Positions 52,224 to 61,608 of a DNA stretch of 64,000 nt are shown one piece after another (the stretch's first letter is position 1; every line of letters starts with the position of its first letter). This DNA is from CAIPAT01 sp041665605. GTDB lineage: Bacteria > Verrucomicrobiota > Lentisphaeria > Victivallales > Victivallaceae. Below the pieces are notes generated by a model that was given only the letters and a program-made list of their open reading frames with translations, was not told the origin of the DNA and did not search any database. Made by a program: the position numbers and the translations under genes. The stretch is taken from NCBI GenBank assembly GCA_041665605.1, contig JBAYIO010000006.1, positions 28,551 to 92,550 of the forward strand, written 5' to 3'.

Positions 52224-52450
52224 GTTTTTTATTTAGACTTGAAACTTTGCATAATCTTCCGCAGTCCGGCTGATAAGCGCTGATCAGGCCCGTAATTATG
52301 CATGGTATAGTATATTTTCTTAAAAATTCCTTACATAATTCTTGCTAAATTGATAAAATATTTTATCTTTACATGCAGGCAATTTTCTAAAATTGATTTT
52401 AATGATTGAAAGTATTTAAAATATTAATTTAGCATAAGGTTAAAACAGCA

Positions 52451-54112
52451 ATGGTCATCAGAAAAATGAATTCCATGTTCTCCCGGCATGGACGCACAAT
52501 GTTCGCGATAATAACCCTTGCGGTCATAGTCTCCTTCCTGGGATTTCTGACCCCTGGATTCACGAGTCTTTTCAACCGCGGCGGACAGGATATGGCGCTC
52601 GGCTCCGTTTTCGGGCGCAAAATCACCCACGATGAATTCCGCAATCAGGCCGGCAGGAATATGGTTATCCTGTCGCTGATCTACGGCGGCATTCCGCTCG
52701 GCAATCCCCAGCTCGATGAAATGGCCAGACAGGAAACGTTCCCGTCGCTGTGCCGGATCGAAGCCGCCACGCTGCGCGGCATCAAAGTAACCGACCAGCA
52801 GATTGCGGATTTCATCGCCAAACTGCCGGTATTTCAGGGCAAAGAATCAAAACAGTTCGATATCGCCATTTTCCAGAGATATCTGGATAATGTGCTGAAA
52901 CCCGGCGGCTTCTCGCCGCTGGACCTCGACGAAAGCGTCAGGAGTTTCCTGATGCAGCAGGCGCTGGACCAGGAAATTGAAGAAAGCATCATCGTCACCC
53001 CCGGCGAGATCAAAGCCTACTACAACCAGTTCAATGAAAAGTTTGACGTCTGGATCGGCCGGTTCAAAGTTGATGATTATCTTGCCGCCGTGGCCGTTTC
53101 GGAAAAGGAAATGAAAGATTATTTCGACATCAACCGCAAGAAATTCATCATGCCCGCCAAATTCCAGGCCTCGGTAGTGGCGTTTGATTACAACAGCGGC
53201 GCGGCGGAAGCCGCGGCACAGGTCAATGCGGCCGCCGTGCAGAAATTCTACGACGACAACAAACGGCTCTTCACCCAGCCACCCGCCGATGAAAAGCAGG
53301 AAGCGAAAGTACAGCCGTTTGAACAGGTCAGGGAAAAAGCGAAAAAGATGCTTCAGGATAAAATCTGCGCCGATATCGCATTGAAAAGCGCCCAGATTTT
53401 CGCCCGCGACGTTTACGAGAAAGTCAGCGAAACGGAAAAAGGCGGCCAATATCAGGTTTTCAACTCTTTCATCGAAAAGAATAAATTAAAACCCGTTAAA
53501 GCTGAATGGTTTACCGCGGAAGACCAGGCGCTCGGCGAAATCAGGGAACCGGAACTGGTCAAGCAGATCGCACAGGTCTACGAGAACGTTCCCGTATCCA
53601 ATGCCGTTGCCGGGAAGAAAGCCGCATACGTGGCATTTCTCACCAGCAAACAGCCCTCCCGCCAGAAGGAATTTGACGAAGCCCGCCGCGAAGTGCTGAG
53701 CGAAATCAAGAAAGCCAAAGCGCTGAATCTCGCCACGGAAGCCGCCCGCAATGCCGCGCTGAACCTGTCCCAGGCGAAAGTCGCGGAGCGCATCAAGTCC
53801 GTCAAGGGCATCAGCGCCCCCAAATTTGAAAAGCTGGATTCGTTTATCGCCATGGACCCGCCTTACGGTCCCGAAGGCGCCAGAATTGCTAAAATCGTTG
53901 AAAATCTGCCGGCCAGCGGGGTTTCCCCGACGATCCCGTCCGAATACGGCGCATTCATTCTTTTTGTCGAAAAGCGGACGCTGCCGGATCCCGCGGAGTT
54001 TGAAAAACAGAAGAAATATATTGAATACGTCTATCATCAGAAAAAAGCAGGGGCCGCACGGGCAGCCTTTACCGCCTGGCTTCTGTCAAAATGCCAAAGC
54101 CAGGGAATTTGA
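52451..54112 (+). CDS. PpiD/SurA-like periplasmic foldase
   Basis: A 553-residue protein with a single N-terminal membrane anchor (MFAIITLAVIVSFLGFLTPG), a SurA_N-type helical chaperone region (~45-200; LGSVFGRKITHDEFRNQAGR, and the ITPGEIKAYYNQF-like segment VTPGEIKAYYNQFNEKFDVW), and a poorly conserved parvulin-like central part. Inner-membrane-anchored folding helper for exported proteins. Catalytic isomerase residues are not evident, so it may be a pure chaperone. Confidence 0.85.
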   Translation: MVIRKMNSMFSRHGRTMFAIITLAVIVSFLGFLTPGFTSLFNRGGQDMALGSVFGRKITHDEFRNQAGRNMVILSLIYGGIPLGNPQLDEMARQETFPSLCRIEAATLRGIKVTDQQIADFIAKLPVFQGKESKQFDIAIFQRYLDNVLKPGGFSPLDLDESVRSFLMQQALDQEIEESIIVTPGEIKAYYNQFNEKFDVWIGRFKVDDYLAAVAVSEKEMKDYFDINRKKFIMPAKFQASVVAFDYNSGAAEAAAQVNAAAVQKFYDDNKRLFTQPPADEKQEAKVQPFEQVREKAKKMLQDKICADIALKSAQIFARDVYEKVSETEKGGQYQVFNSFIEKNKLKPVKAEWFTAEDQALGEIREPELVKQIAQVYENVPVSNAVAGKKAAYVAFLTSKQPSRQKEFDEARREVLSEIKKAKALNLATEAARNAALNLSQAKVAERIKSVKGISAPKFEKLDSFIAMDPPYGPEGARIAKIVENLPASGVSPTIPSEYGAFILFVEKRTLPDPAEFEKQKKYIEYVYHQKKAGAARAAFTAWLLSKCQSQGI

Positions 54113-54121
54113 AAGTTAAAA

Positions 54122-54940
54122 ATGCAAGGAACGCCTCAATGCGATCATAGAGATTTTGCGCTGGGCAAACATATGACCGTTGAATTTTACGATTGCGACT
54201 CGCAGTTTCTGGCCGACGGGAAAAAAATGGAAAAAGCTTTTCTCGAAGCGGCCCGGGCCAGCAACGCGACAGTCCTCGGCTCAAACTTTCACTCATTCGA
54301 ACCTCAGGGCATAAGCGGGTTCGTCATTATCGCCGAATCCCATTTCTCCGTGCATACCTGGCCCGAATACGATTATGCAGCGGTGGATATTTTCACCTGC
54401 GGCGATAAAATTGACTTTAAAGCCGCAGTGGACTCGCTGACCCGGAGCATGCAGGCCGGCGGTTCCGTAATTTCCAGCCTGATGAACCGCGGCATTGTCT
54501 CCAACAACGGCGTGGAAAAGCTGGTGCCGGTATTCAAGAACTGCACCCACCTTTACGCGCTGTCCTGGAAAAAACGGTTCCAGGAAAGCAAAGCCTGGGG
54601 GCTGACCGCCTCGGTGGATATTTACAACTGCAATCACGCCATGATCACGGACCCGGAGCATATCAAGCAATTTGCCGGCAAATTATGCAAAAAGATCAAG
54701 ATGAAAGCTTTCGGCGAATGCAATGTTGTCAATTTCGGCGGAAACAAGCGGGCTGCCGGGTTCAGCATGACCCAGTTGATTGAAACTTCACTGATTTCAG
54801 GGCATTTCGCCAACGCCGCCAATGCGGCATATCTGGATATTTTCAGTTGTAAATTCTTCGAGCCGCGCACCGTGGCCGAATTCGCCACCGAATTTTTCCA
54901 GGGCAAACATTACCGGATGCAGGTCGGCCTGCGCCGCTGA
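54122..54940 (+). CDS. speD: S-adenosylmethionine decarboxylase, two-domain form
   Basis: A 272-residue pyruvoyl enzyme making decarboxylated SAM for spermidine. Residues ~1-130 are a full class 1b-like AdoMetDC domain: HFSVHTWPEYDYAAVDIFTC, with self-cleavage expected at Glu72-Ser73. Residues ~140-270 look like a second, degenerate copy (AAYLDIFSCKFFEPRTVAEF mirrors AAVDIFTCGDKIDFKAAVDS) without the Ser-His catalytic segment. It is nine bases after the foldase gene and 14 bases before speE. The fused pseudo-domain may substitute for subunit dimerisation. Confidence 0.9.
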   Translation: MQGTPQCDHRDFALGKHMTVEFYDCDSQFLADGKKMEKAFLEAARASNATVLGSNFHSFEPQGISGFVIIAESHFSVHTWPEYDYAAVDIFTCGDKIDFKAAVDSLTRSMQAGGSVISSLMNRGIVSNNGVEKLVPVFKNCTHLYALSWKKRFQESKAWGLTASVDIYNCNHAMITDPEHIKQFAGKLCKKIKMKAFGECNVVNFGGNKRAAGFSMTQLIETSLISGHFANAANAAYLDIFSCKFFEPRTVAEFATEFFQGKHYRMQVGLRR

Positions 54941-54954
54941 ACGGAGTAGTGCAA

Positions 54955-55803
54955 ATGATTGATTTGAAAGGCAACTGGGTTACTGAAGGCAGTTCCGGAT
55001 TCGCGGTTTCAATCGAAGTCGGCGAACATCTTTTCAGCAAAAAAAGCGCTTTCCAGCAGATTGATGTTTACGACACGCCTTTCTGCGGCAGGCTGCTGGT
55101 GCTGGACGGCGTGGTTCAGCTTACCGAGTTCGACGAATTCGCCTATCAGGAAATGCTCACCCATATCCCGATGTTCTCCCATCCCGCGCCGCGCCGGGTG
55201 CTGGTCATCGGCGGCGGCGACGGCGGCGTGCTGCGCGAAATCGCCCGTCATCAATGCGTCGAAGAAATCGATATCTGCGAAATAGACGGGGAGGTTATTG
55301 ATGCCGCCCGCCGGTTCATCCCCTCCACCGCCTGCGGATTCGACGATCCGAGAGTTAAAATCCATATCGCCGACGGCAGCGTATTCGTTAAAGAGCGCAA
55401 AAATTTCTATGATGTCATCATCGTTGACTCCACCGACCCGATCGGGCCCGGCGAATCCCTGTTCAATGAAAAATTCTATCACGGCATGAAAGCGGCTCTG
55501 CGCGAAGGCGGCATTATCACTTCCCAGTCGGAATCCGTCTTTCTGCACCCCAAAATCGTTTCCCGGCTGGTTTCCGTCACCAAAAATCTTTTCCCGGTTT
55601 ACGGTTATTTCCTGATCATCGTGCCGACTTATCCCGCCGGCAACATCGGGGCCTGCATCGGCTCCTCCGTATACGATATCCGCAACCCGGCGCGGGAACC
55701 GGACGCCGCCATGCTGGCGGCGCTCAGATATTACACCGCTGACGTTCACCGCGCCGCCTTCAGGCTGCCGGGTTTCGCCGAAAAATTAATCGCCGGATTA
55801 TAG
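54955..55803 (+). CDS. speE: Spermidine synthase
   Basis: A 282-residue aminopropyltransferase. The SAM-type site is LVIGGGDGGVLREIARH, the active Asp in VDSTDPIGPGESLF, and the start WVTEGSSGFAVSIEVGEHLF is typical. ATG 54955 is preferred over GTG 54949, with CGGAG eight bases upstream. It uses the product of SpeD; the putrescine source is not in the window. Confidence 0.96.
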   Translation: MIDLKGNWVTEGSSGFAVSIEVGEHLFSKKSAFQQIDVYDTPFCGRLLVLDGVVQLTEFDEFAYQEMLTHIPMFSHPAPRRVLVIGGGDGGVLREIARHQCVEEIDICEIDGEVIDAARRFIPSTACGFDDPRVKIHIADGSVFVKERKNFYDVIIVDSTDPIGPGESLFNEKFYHGMKAALREGGIITSQSESVFLHPKIVSRLVSVTKNLFPVYGYFLIIVPTYPAGNIGACIGSSVYDIRNPAREPDAAMLAALRYYTADVHRAAFRLPGFAEKLIAGL

Positions 55804-55836
55804 TTGAAATAAATTGTCTCTGAAAGGAGCAAGATC

Positions 55837-56211
55837 ATGAAGTTTACTTTCGTACACAACAATCTGAACGTCTTTGATCTGGAAAAAAGCCTCGCGTTCT
55901 ACCAGCAGGCGCTTGGACTGAAGGAATCAAGGCGAATCGCTGCTCCCGACGGGGCCTTCATCATCGTCTACCTCGCGGACGGCGAATCGAAACACCTGCT
56001 GGAACTGACCTGGATGCGCGACATGGACCGACCGTACAACCTCGGCGACAACGAAATCCATCTGGCGTTCAGAACCGATGATTTTGAAGCCGCCCGCCAG
56101 AAACATCAGAAAATGGGCTGCATCTGCTATGAAAATAAAAACATGGGAATTTATTTCATCGCCGACCCCGACGGCTACTGGCTGGAAATTCTGCCGCCGC
56201 CGAAAAAATAA
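55837..56211 (+). CDS. gloA: Lactoylglutathione lyase-like VOC protein
   Basis: A 124-residue glyoxalase-type protein. Metal ligands are recognisable: His in FVHNNLNV, Glu in HLLELTW, His in NEIHLAF and Glu in WLEILPP. It would detoxify methylglyoxal with a thiol. Preceded by AAGGAGC. Length fits the single-domain family. Confidence 0.9.
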   Translation: MKFTFVHNNLNVFDLEKSLAFYQQALGLKESRRIAAPDGAFIIVYLADGESKHLLELTWMRDMDRPYNLGDNEIHLAFRTDDFEAARQKHQKMGCICYENKNMGIYFIADPDGYWLEILPPPKK

Positions 56212-56309
56212 GACAGATATTATCCGTCCGTCATTTGTCCGTCAAACAAAAAACTTGTTTCCCATTACTCGCCACCGGCGAAACTCTGGTCGCAGAATGG
56301 CGAAATAGC

Positions 56310-58517
56310 TTAAAACAAACTGTCGCTGCTCTTCTCATGGGGGATGAACTCCGCGAATTTCTTGCGCAGTTCCTCCAGCTTTGCCAGATAATACGGAATA
56401 TTTTCATCGCGCTCCGCGGGGGCGTCGGCCAGCAGCCGGCTGTTATCCACGGCGGCGGCTTTCGCTTTACTGCCGGTAATGTAGAATGACACCTGGTCGC
56501 CCCGGCGGTAGTCGCGCCCGGAGGCGATTGCCAGTTCGTAGGCGGCGCTGCGGCGGCCTTCCCCGGCAACGCCTTTCTTCTGATAATTATCGAGTGAATC
56601 GCTCAGGGTTTCGGTCTTGGCCAGCATGGACAGCGGCCAGGCGCGGGTTTCAATCGCGGAACGGAATTCAGCCGTCAGGGCGTTTATTTTTTCCGGCTCA
56701 TTCTTCAGCAGACAGGTAATCAGCTTTTCCATGAAATCGCGCTGAAACGGCTCAAGTCCGCGTGATTTCAGCGCGGCGCCGGTGATCGCGACCTCGCCGT
56801 TCTTTTCCAGCAGCGCGTAATTTTTGCTCTTGTAGCAGAACATGGCCGGATAATTATCGTCGAGCTCGACTTCAATGCCTGACGGAAGCACCCCCTGTAT
56901 CTTTTTCTCCATGACGGCGGGTTCCGTCATATTCTCCGGCGGCTGAAAATAAATGCCGTCAGTATCCATTTCAATGACATTTGCGCCGGAATCGTTCAGA
57001 AAATCCAGCATCATCGTCAGAATTTCGCGGCCTCTGGCGGCAACCTTTTCCGCCATATTGAAATCGTTGAACGTGCCCTGCCCGAAACCGAGATAGCCGT
57101 AAAATGAATTGATCAGCACTTTAAAGGTGGTCTGGAGCGAGTTGTAATAATCCTTCTCCGCGTGGGCCGTCGCTTTTTTTTCGGCGTCTTTGGCGGACAG
57201 CCGGAATTGACGGAGGTCGCGCAGCAGCCGGGGAAAAACCGCCAGCGTGTCGCGTGACGGACACCATTTCTCCGCCAGGATGATTGACGGATAAAGCGAA
57301 CGGATATCGCAATGCCACACATTTTTAAAGATGCCGGAGTTGAACGCCCGGGTCAGTCCGCCCGAAAAGGCCCTCGCCGGTTCCGCATTGGAAAGACCGT
57401 ACCCGGCGGCAAGGTATTCGCCGCAGATCAGCGCGTCAATGCAGGTGGCGTTGCCGCGCACGATGCAGTCCTGATATTTCAGCGGGATAAGCTGGGTCTG
57501 AAAAAAGTAGCTCGGCGAAAAAATCTCGCTGATCGCACGGGCCTCGCGCACGTCGTCCAGCGCATACGCCAGCAGCCGCTGCCGGTCCTCCGTCCAGGCG
57601 CGGCAGATATCCTTCCCCTCGATGTAAGTCCGGTCAGGGGAGGCGACGCCGAAGTGTTTCGCCACATACTTCAACCCGTAACTGTCCAGATTGCGGTGGC
57701 TGATATCGTAAAAAATCGTCTGGTGATAGGTGTCGGTGACATGCCTGCCGAATACGTCGTAGCGGTCATAATTGATGGTCCGCTCGGCCGCGTTGAAACG
57801 GGAGCTGCGTCTGCGCATCAGTTCCCCGCCCCGCCCGAGGGTCAGTTTTACCTTGTGCTTTTTCGCGCGGGTTTCGATGTACGGCAGATCGAACCGGAAA
57901 ATATTATGCCCTTCGATCACGTCCGGGTCGCGTTCGCGGATGATCTGCACGAACGCCTCCAGCAGCTCCTTCTCGGACATTTCCGCCGCGGAAATCACCT
58001 TTTCCCAGCCGGTATTGTCGGAAAAGGTCATGATGATGATCGAGTCCGCTTCGCGTTCGGGGTTGGGAAATTCAAAACCCGGCGTGGTCAGGGTCTCAAT
58101 ATCGAACTGCAACCGCCGGAGATCGGCAAAATCCATCCCCCGGAACAGCCGGAACCGTGCCGACATCAGGATTTGCTGAACCGGATCGGAATACACCCGG
58201 AACGGCGCATTCGGCGCATTCTGGGCATACCCGGTGCTTTTCTTCAGAAACTCCAGCGCCGCCTCGTACCCCTGAATGTCCGGAAATTCCGCTAGGCAGG
58301 CAAACGGCGCATCGCCCTTCAAACTGACAATATCAACCGCGCCGCTGAGTCCGCCAAGCAGTTTCGGATCGTTGATGATAATAAACGGTTTGAACGGTAT
58401 TTCCTCTTTGCGGCAGACCCCGTTTTCGCGGATGAACAGCACCGCGGTATTCCGTTCCCCCGGCTCCACCGCCACCACCTTCTGCAGCGTGGACTCAACC
58501 AGTTTATCCAGTATCAT
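56310..58517 (-). CDS. Family B DNA polymerase (PolB-type)
   Basis: A 735-residue polymerase with 3'-5' exonuclease. Exo I QFDIETLTTPG (~139), Exo II-type HNIFRFDLPYI, polymerase motif A CDIRSLYPSIIL (~404), motif B LINSFYGYLGF, and motif C EMDTDGIYF (~517). The start at 58517 has GAGGAGCAGG upstream; an earlier in-frame ATG at 58547 lacks one. It is on the minus strand, convergent with gloA. In bacteria such enzymes act in repair or damage tolerance (as E. coli Pol II). Confidence 0.93.
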   Translation of the reverse strand: MILDKLVESTLQKVVAVEPGERNTAVLFIRENGVCRKEEIPFKPFIIINDPKLLGGLSGAVDIVSLKGDAPFACLAEFPDIQGYEAALEFLKKSTGYAQNAPNAPFRVYSDPVQQILMSARFRLFRGMDFADLRRLQFDIETLTTPGFEFPNPEREADSIIIMTFSDNTGWEKVISAAEMSEKELLEAFVQIIRERDPDVIEGHNIFRFDLPYIETRAKKHKVKLTLGRGGELMRRRSSRFNAAERTINYDRYDVFGRHVTDTYHQTIFYDISHRNLDSYGLKYVAKHFGVASPDRTYIEGKDICRAWTEDRQRLLAYALDDVREARAISEIFSPSYFFQTQLIPLKYQDCIVRGNATCIDALICGEYLAAGYGLSNAEPARAFSGGLTRAFNSGIFKNVWHCDIRSLYPSIILAEKWCPSRDTLAVFPRLLRDLRQFRLSAKDAEKKATAHAEKDYYNSLQTTFKVLINSFYGYLGFGQGTFNDFNMAEKVAARGREILTMMLDFLNDSGANVIEMDTDGIYFQPPENMTEPAVMEKKIQGVLPSGIEVELDDNYPAMFCYKSKNYALLEKNGEVAITGAALKSRGLEPFQRDFMEKLITCLLKNEPEKINALTAEFRSAIETRAWPLSMLAKTETLSDSLDNYQKKGVAGEGRRSAAYELAIASGRDYRRGDQVSFYITGSKAKAAAVDNSRLLADAPAERDENIPYYLAKLEELRKKFAEFIPHEKSSDSLF

Positions 58518-58569
58518 TTTCCTGCTCCTCGTTTTAATCAGGCACAAAAGCGAAAGAATTCATAAAAAG

Positions 58570-59145
58570 TTATTTCTTAACTTTTTTAGTTTGCTTGGAT
58601 ATTTTCTTTTCAAGTAAATCTAAGCGAGAGTTGAGATTTTTAACTTCATTTTTTAGTTGACTGATCTCATTGTTAGCATTAAACAACGCCTTCATTTGAA
58701 AATATGATCTCGGTAAGATTTCTTCGATAAGTTGCCCTTTATTATCTAGTTTGCGAGATTCAATACCTCTATCATCGTTGAAACGATGCATAAATCTATC
58801 TCTAACAGACTTCGTTTTTTCCCAATAAAATAAAATTGCAGCGGGCAAGGACAACAATGAAGCAATTGAACCTAAGTCGGAAAGCAATATTTCCAATCCA
58901 GTCTCATGCTCAACTATAATTACCTTTGAATCGGAATCGGCAACAAGATATCCGTTGCCTTGTAGGCTTCCATCTATTGGGGTAATACTAAGACCGGATT
59001 TTTCTAAATCGTCAAGCAAAACTTTATATTCTTGATGGTTAGAATTCTCTCGTATTTTTAAAGATATTAACTCGTTTTGAGATATTCCTAAATATTTCGA
59101 AGCATCTTTAAATTTTGCCAGAAAATCCTTTTGTCTGTAATCCAT
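58570..59145 (-). CDS. Coiled-coil protein of unknown function
   Basis: A 191-residue protein. A helical N-terminus is followed by a predicted short membrane-like or buried segment (LGSIASLLSLPAAILFYW) and a C-terminal coiled coil (EISQLKNEVKNLNSRLDLLE) ending in a Lys-rich tail. Codon use is clearly more AT-rich than in neighbouring polB, suggesting acquisition. No family recognised. It starts an accessory patch between polB and the esterase gene. Confidence 0.6.
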   Translation of the reverse strand: MDYRQKDFLAKFKDASKYLGISQNELISLKIRENSNHQEYKVLLDDLEKSGLSITPIDGSLQGNGYLVADSDSKVIIVEHETGLEILLSDLGSIASLLSLPAAILFYWEKTKSVRDRFMHRFNDDRGIESRKLDNKGQLIEEILPRSYFQMKALFNANNEISQLKNEVKNLNSRLDLLEKKISKQTKKVKK

Positions 59146-59286
59146 ACATTCCCTCTGCTATTTAACTATAATTTATATTGTCGATATCTTGCTTCATTCA
59201 GCCCACTGACTACATTCTCTTTCAGTCATGTTAAAGGCAAAACTCGCGTCTGATATTCCTTAAATTAGGACTTCGCGGAAAAAAAA

Positions 59287-60012
59287 CTAAATATTCCGCA
59301 GATCTTCTTTTATATAGTAACTTGCTCCGAACTTTGTCAGTAATTTTTCGACATCTTCACGGAATTTTCGCCAATCAACTTTGGCTTCTTCTGTTTTCAT
59401 ATGGTTCAATTTTCCAATCTTCCAGAAGTTTACATACGGCGCGGCTTTGCGAATTACTTCGAGCGCCTGTTTGGGGTCAATAACCGGCTCCAGGCTTACC
59501 CATGTAAAGATTTTTTCTGCATGGGCGGCCTTTAAAATAGTGAACCGGTCTTCCACGGTTGAAGCATCCGGCTCCCAATGCTGGCGGGATTTGTCATCGA
59601 CGAAGCATAGTGTAATACCTAATTGTGCCTTAACACGCTTCATTAAAGGTAAGTCTTCCTGAATTAAATCGGCACATCCCTTGGTCAGAATCTGACTTTT
59701 TAGACGATATTTTCCAACAATTTCAAGGGCTTGCCGCGTTAAGCGTTTTTCGCGTTCCAATGGCTGATACGGATCACTTAAAAAACTGAATAAAATCCGG
59801 CGCGGATCGCCCACGAGCTTTTCAGCGTCTTTTTCCAAAAGAGGAATAACATTTTTCCGTAACTCAACTTGTGAATGCCATTTTTCCGCCGTTGAATGCA
59901 TACATGCAGGAGCAAAACAATAACGGCAACCATGAGTACATCCCAAATATAGATTACACGCTAATTCGGAATATTCTCTAGCCCTGCCTTTCGGTTCATA
60001 TACTACATTCAT
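59287..60012 (-). CDS. Radical SAM protein of the SPL-like three-Cys type
   Basis: A 241-residue protein with the [4Fe-4S] motif GCTHGCRYCF: Cys25, Cys29, Cys32 (C-x3-C-x2-C). Length and composition fit the SPL-like radical SAM proteins that appear as partners of TcmP. The stop-proximal part is short with no extra Fe-S cluster. Substrate unknown; the frame overlaps the TcmP gene by 17 bases, so the two are translated together. Confidence 0.85.
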   Translation of the reverse strand: MNVVYEPKGRAREYSELACNLYLGCTHGCRYCFAPACMHSTAEKWHSQVELRKNVIPLLEKDAEKLVGDPRRILFSFLSDPYQPLEREKRLTRQALEIVGKYRLKSQILTKGCADLIQEDLPLMKRVKAQLGITLCFVDDKSRQHWEPDASTVEDRFTILKAAHAEKIFTWVSLEPVIDPKQALEVIRKAAPYVNFWKIGKLNHMKTEEAKVDWRKFREDVEKLLTKFGASYYIKEDLRNI

Positions 60013-61258
60013 ATTTCCTCCTTGTTCCAGAAATCCATTCTATAAAAGTCTTATCTGTTGCGGCTGCGGTTGATTTTTTCTTTCTTTCTATATAAACAAT
60101 ATATTTTTTTTCATTGTGTTCCATTCCATGACAAGGACGATTCTGCTTGGAATGGGATGGAACGCGACTGATTATAAGACTATTATTGTCCAATTCTTTT
60201 ATTATTTCCTTTAGCTTAGACGTTGAAAAAGCAATCCCATATTCTTCAATAATTTTTACCAGGAGCGATTTTAAACACATTTTTCCAACAACCAAATCAG
60301 GAATACGCTCTTTAATATTCCAGCAGCTATCCATAGAAAGAAAATCAGGGAAATCGCATTCAATAAGTAATTGTTGTCCATTGCGCTCTGTTTCACGAAA
60401 ATCCTTCCAGCGCTTATTCATATTATCAGCCATGAGAATTAAGCCATCTTCGTGATTACCACCGAAAATCATACGATATTTGGGTACATTAGATAACTTG
60501 TCTTTAATCGGTATATTCACCACATAGCGGAAAACCAACTTCAATTTTTTGCAATATTCCGAAACTAACATTTCTTCCGCTGTCTGCATGTTAAAATGCT
60601 TCTGGCAATATTGCGCAGTTAAATCTCTCCAATAAGTTCCGCCTGCAATCTCATCCATCAGTTCAGGGCAATTAACATCTGATTCGTATGCTAAGTCCTG
60701 TGGATCTGACCTATCGGAATCAGGGTCATTTTGCTTTAATAAACGACATGCTTCTCGCAGAAAACCTTTTGTATTGAAGTTCAAAAGCAGTTCAACCGTA
60801 TTAAGATCCTTTTTGGTTATCTGAGAAAAGTATGAAAATTTGATACTCTTTATGCCATATGGATCGACATACAAGAAGAGGTTTTGACCATTCGCACTGT
60901 TATTTTTGATAAAGTACTCGACCTTCTCTTCGTAAGAGCCCTCTAACAGTGTTACATTTACCCCTTGAGAAATATTTTGCTGTAGTTCGGAAAAGTACTT
61001 CTTTTCAATAAAAACCGCTTTAATTTTAGCATCATTAGCAATTTTAAAATGATCATAAATTGCCTCAAGGATCAGTAAAGGTGATCCTTTTTCTCCGTCA
61101 TCAAATTTTCCTTTACCGGCAAAACAATCGGCAATTATTATGGGCTTTCTCGTATGAGTTACTTTTGCAAGGTAAGGCTTCAAATAAGCGCACAAAATTT
61201 CATCTTTGATTTTAGACCAATCTCTTTTGTGCTCAAAAAAAGTATTCGTCGCTTTCAT
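59996..61258 (-). CDS. tcmP: Three-Cys-motif partner protein TcmP
   Basis: A 420-residue protein recognised as TcmP by the N-terminal fold (DWSKIKDEILCAYLKPYLA, ADCFAGKGKFDDGEKGSPLL, FLYVDPYGIKSI) and by linkage to the radical SAM gene. The N-terminal ~200 residues have a methyltransferase-like Rossmann pattern (DCFAGKGKF as motif I, DPYG like motif IV). The C-terminal ~90 residues look like a winged helix. The pair is broadly but patchily distributed, often in accessory regions; function is not established. Confidence 0.85.
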   Translation of the reverse strand: MKATNTFFEHKRDWSKIKDEILCAYLKPYLAKVTHTRKPIIIADCFAGKGKFDDGEKGSPLLILEAIYDHFKIANDAKIKAVFIEKKYFSELQQNISQGVNVTLLEGSYEEKVEYFIKNNSANGQNLFLYVDPYGIKSIKFSYFSQITKKDLNTVELLLNFNTKGFLREACRLLKQNDPDSDRSDPQDLAYESDVNCPELMDEIAGGTYWRDLTAQYCQKHFNMQTAEEMLVSEYCKKLKLVFRYVVNIPIKDKLSNVPKYRMIFGGNHEDGLILMADNMNKRWKDFRETERNGQQLLIECDFPDFLSMDSCWNIKERIPDLVVGKMCLKSLLVKIIEEYGIAFSTSKLKEIIKELDNNSLIISRVPSHSKQNRPCHGMEHNEKKYIVYIERKKKSTAAATDKTFIEWISGTRRKYECSI

Positions 61259-61534
61259 TCAGACTGAATCTCCTTGTTTCGCGATATAAGCAAATTCTAC
61301 GGACACATACCGAATAACCAAATCAAGTATGCCGCCATTGCTTCCATAATATGCAAAAAATATGAGTATAAAACTATGTTCTATTATACCACATTGTTTT
61401 TATTTTGCAATGCAAGTTATAGCTAATTTGCCACATAAAAACCATGAATCAACAAATGTATGAAACGCTGCCGCCTTACTGTTATTATTCAACCGGGTTA
61501 CCAGATTTTATCCCGTCGAGATATAAGGTTTATG
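61259..61534. other. AT-rich intergenic region with tcmP promoter
   Basis: No gene in this stretch, between the tcmP start and the esterase terminator. It contains the minus-strand promoter noted separately and otherwise nothing I can identify. Its AT-richness matches the accessory patch. Confidence 0.5.
61383..61410 (-). promoter_or_regulatory. Promoter of the tcmP operon
   Basis: On the minus strand: TTGCAA (61410-61405), spacer 16, TATAAT (61388-61383), about 125 bases upstream of the tcmP ATG. Confidence 0.6.
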
Positions 61535-61566
61535 GGGAAAAAATATGCGACCCCGATCTGGGTCGC
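61535..61566 (-). terminator. Intrinsic terminator of the esterase gene
   Basis: A 7-bp stem GCGACCC/GGGTCGC, loop of six. On the minus strand it is followed by ATATTTTTTCC, so it terminates the esterase transcript, 43 bases after its stop. Confidence 0.75.
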
Positions 61567-61608
61567 ACAAAAAACTGTAGATTGCTATAAAGGTCTGATG
61601 CCGTTACG

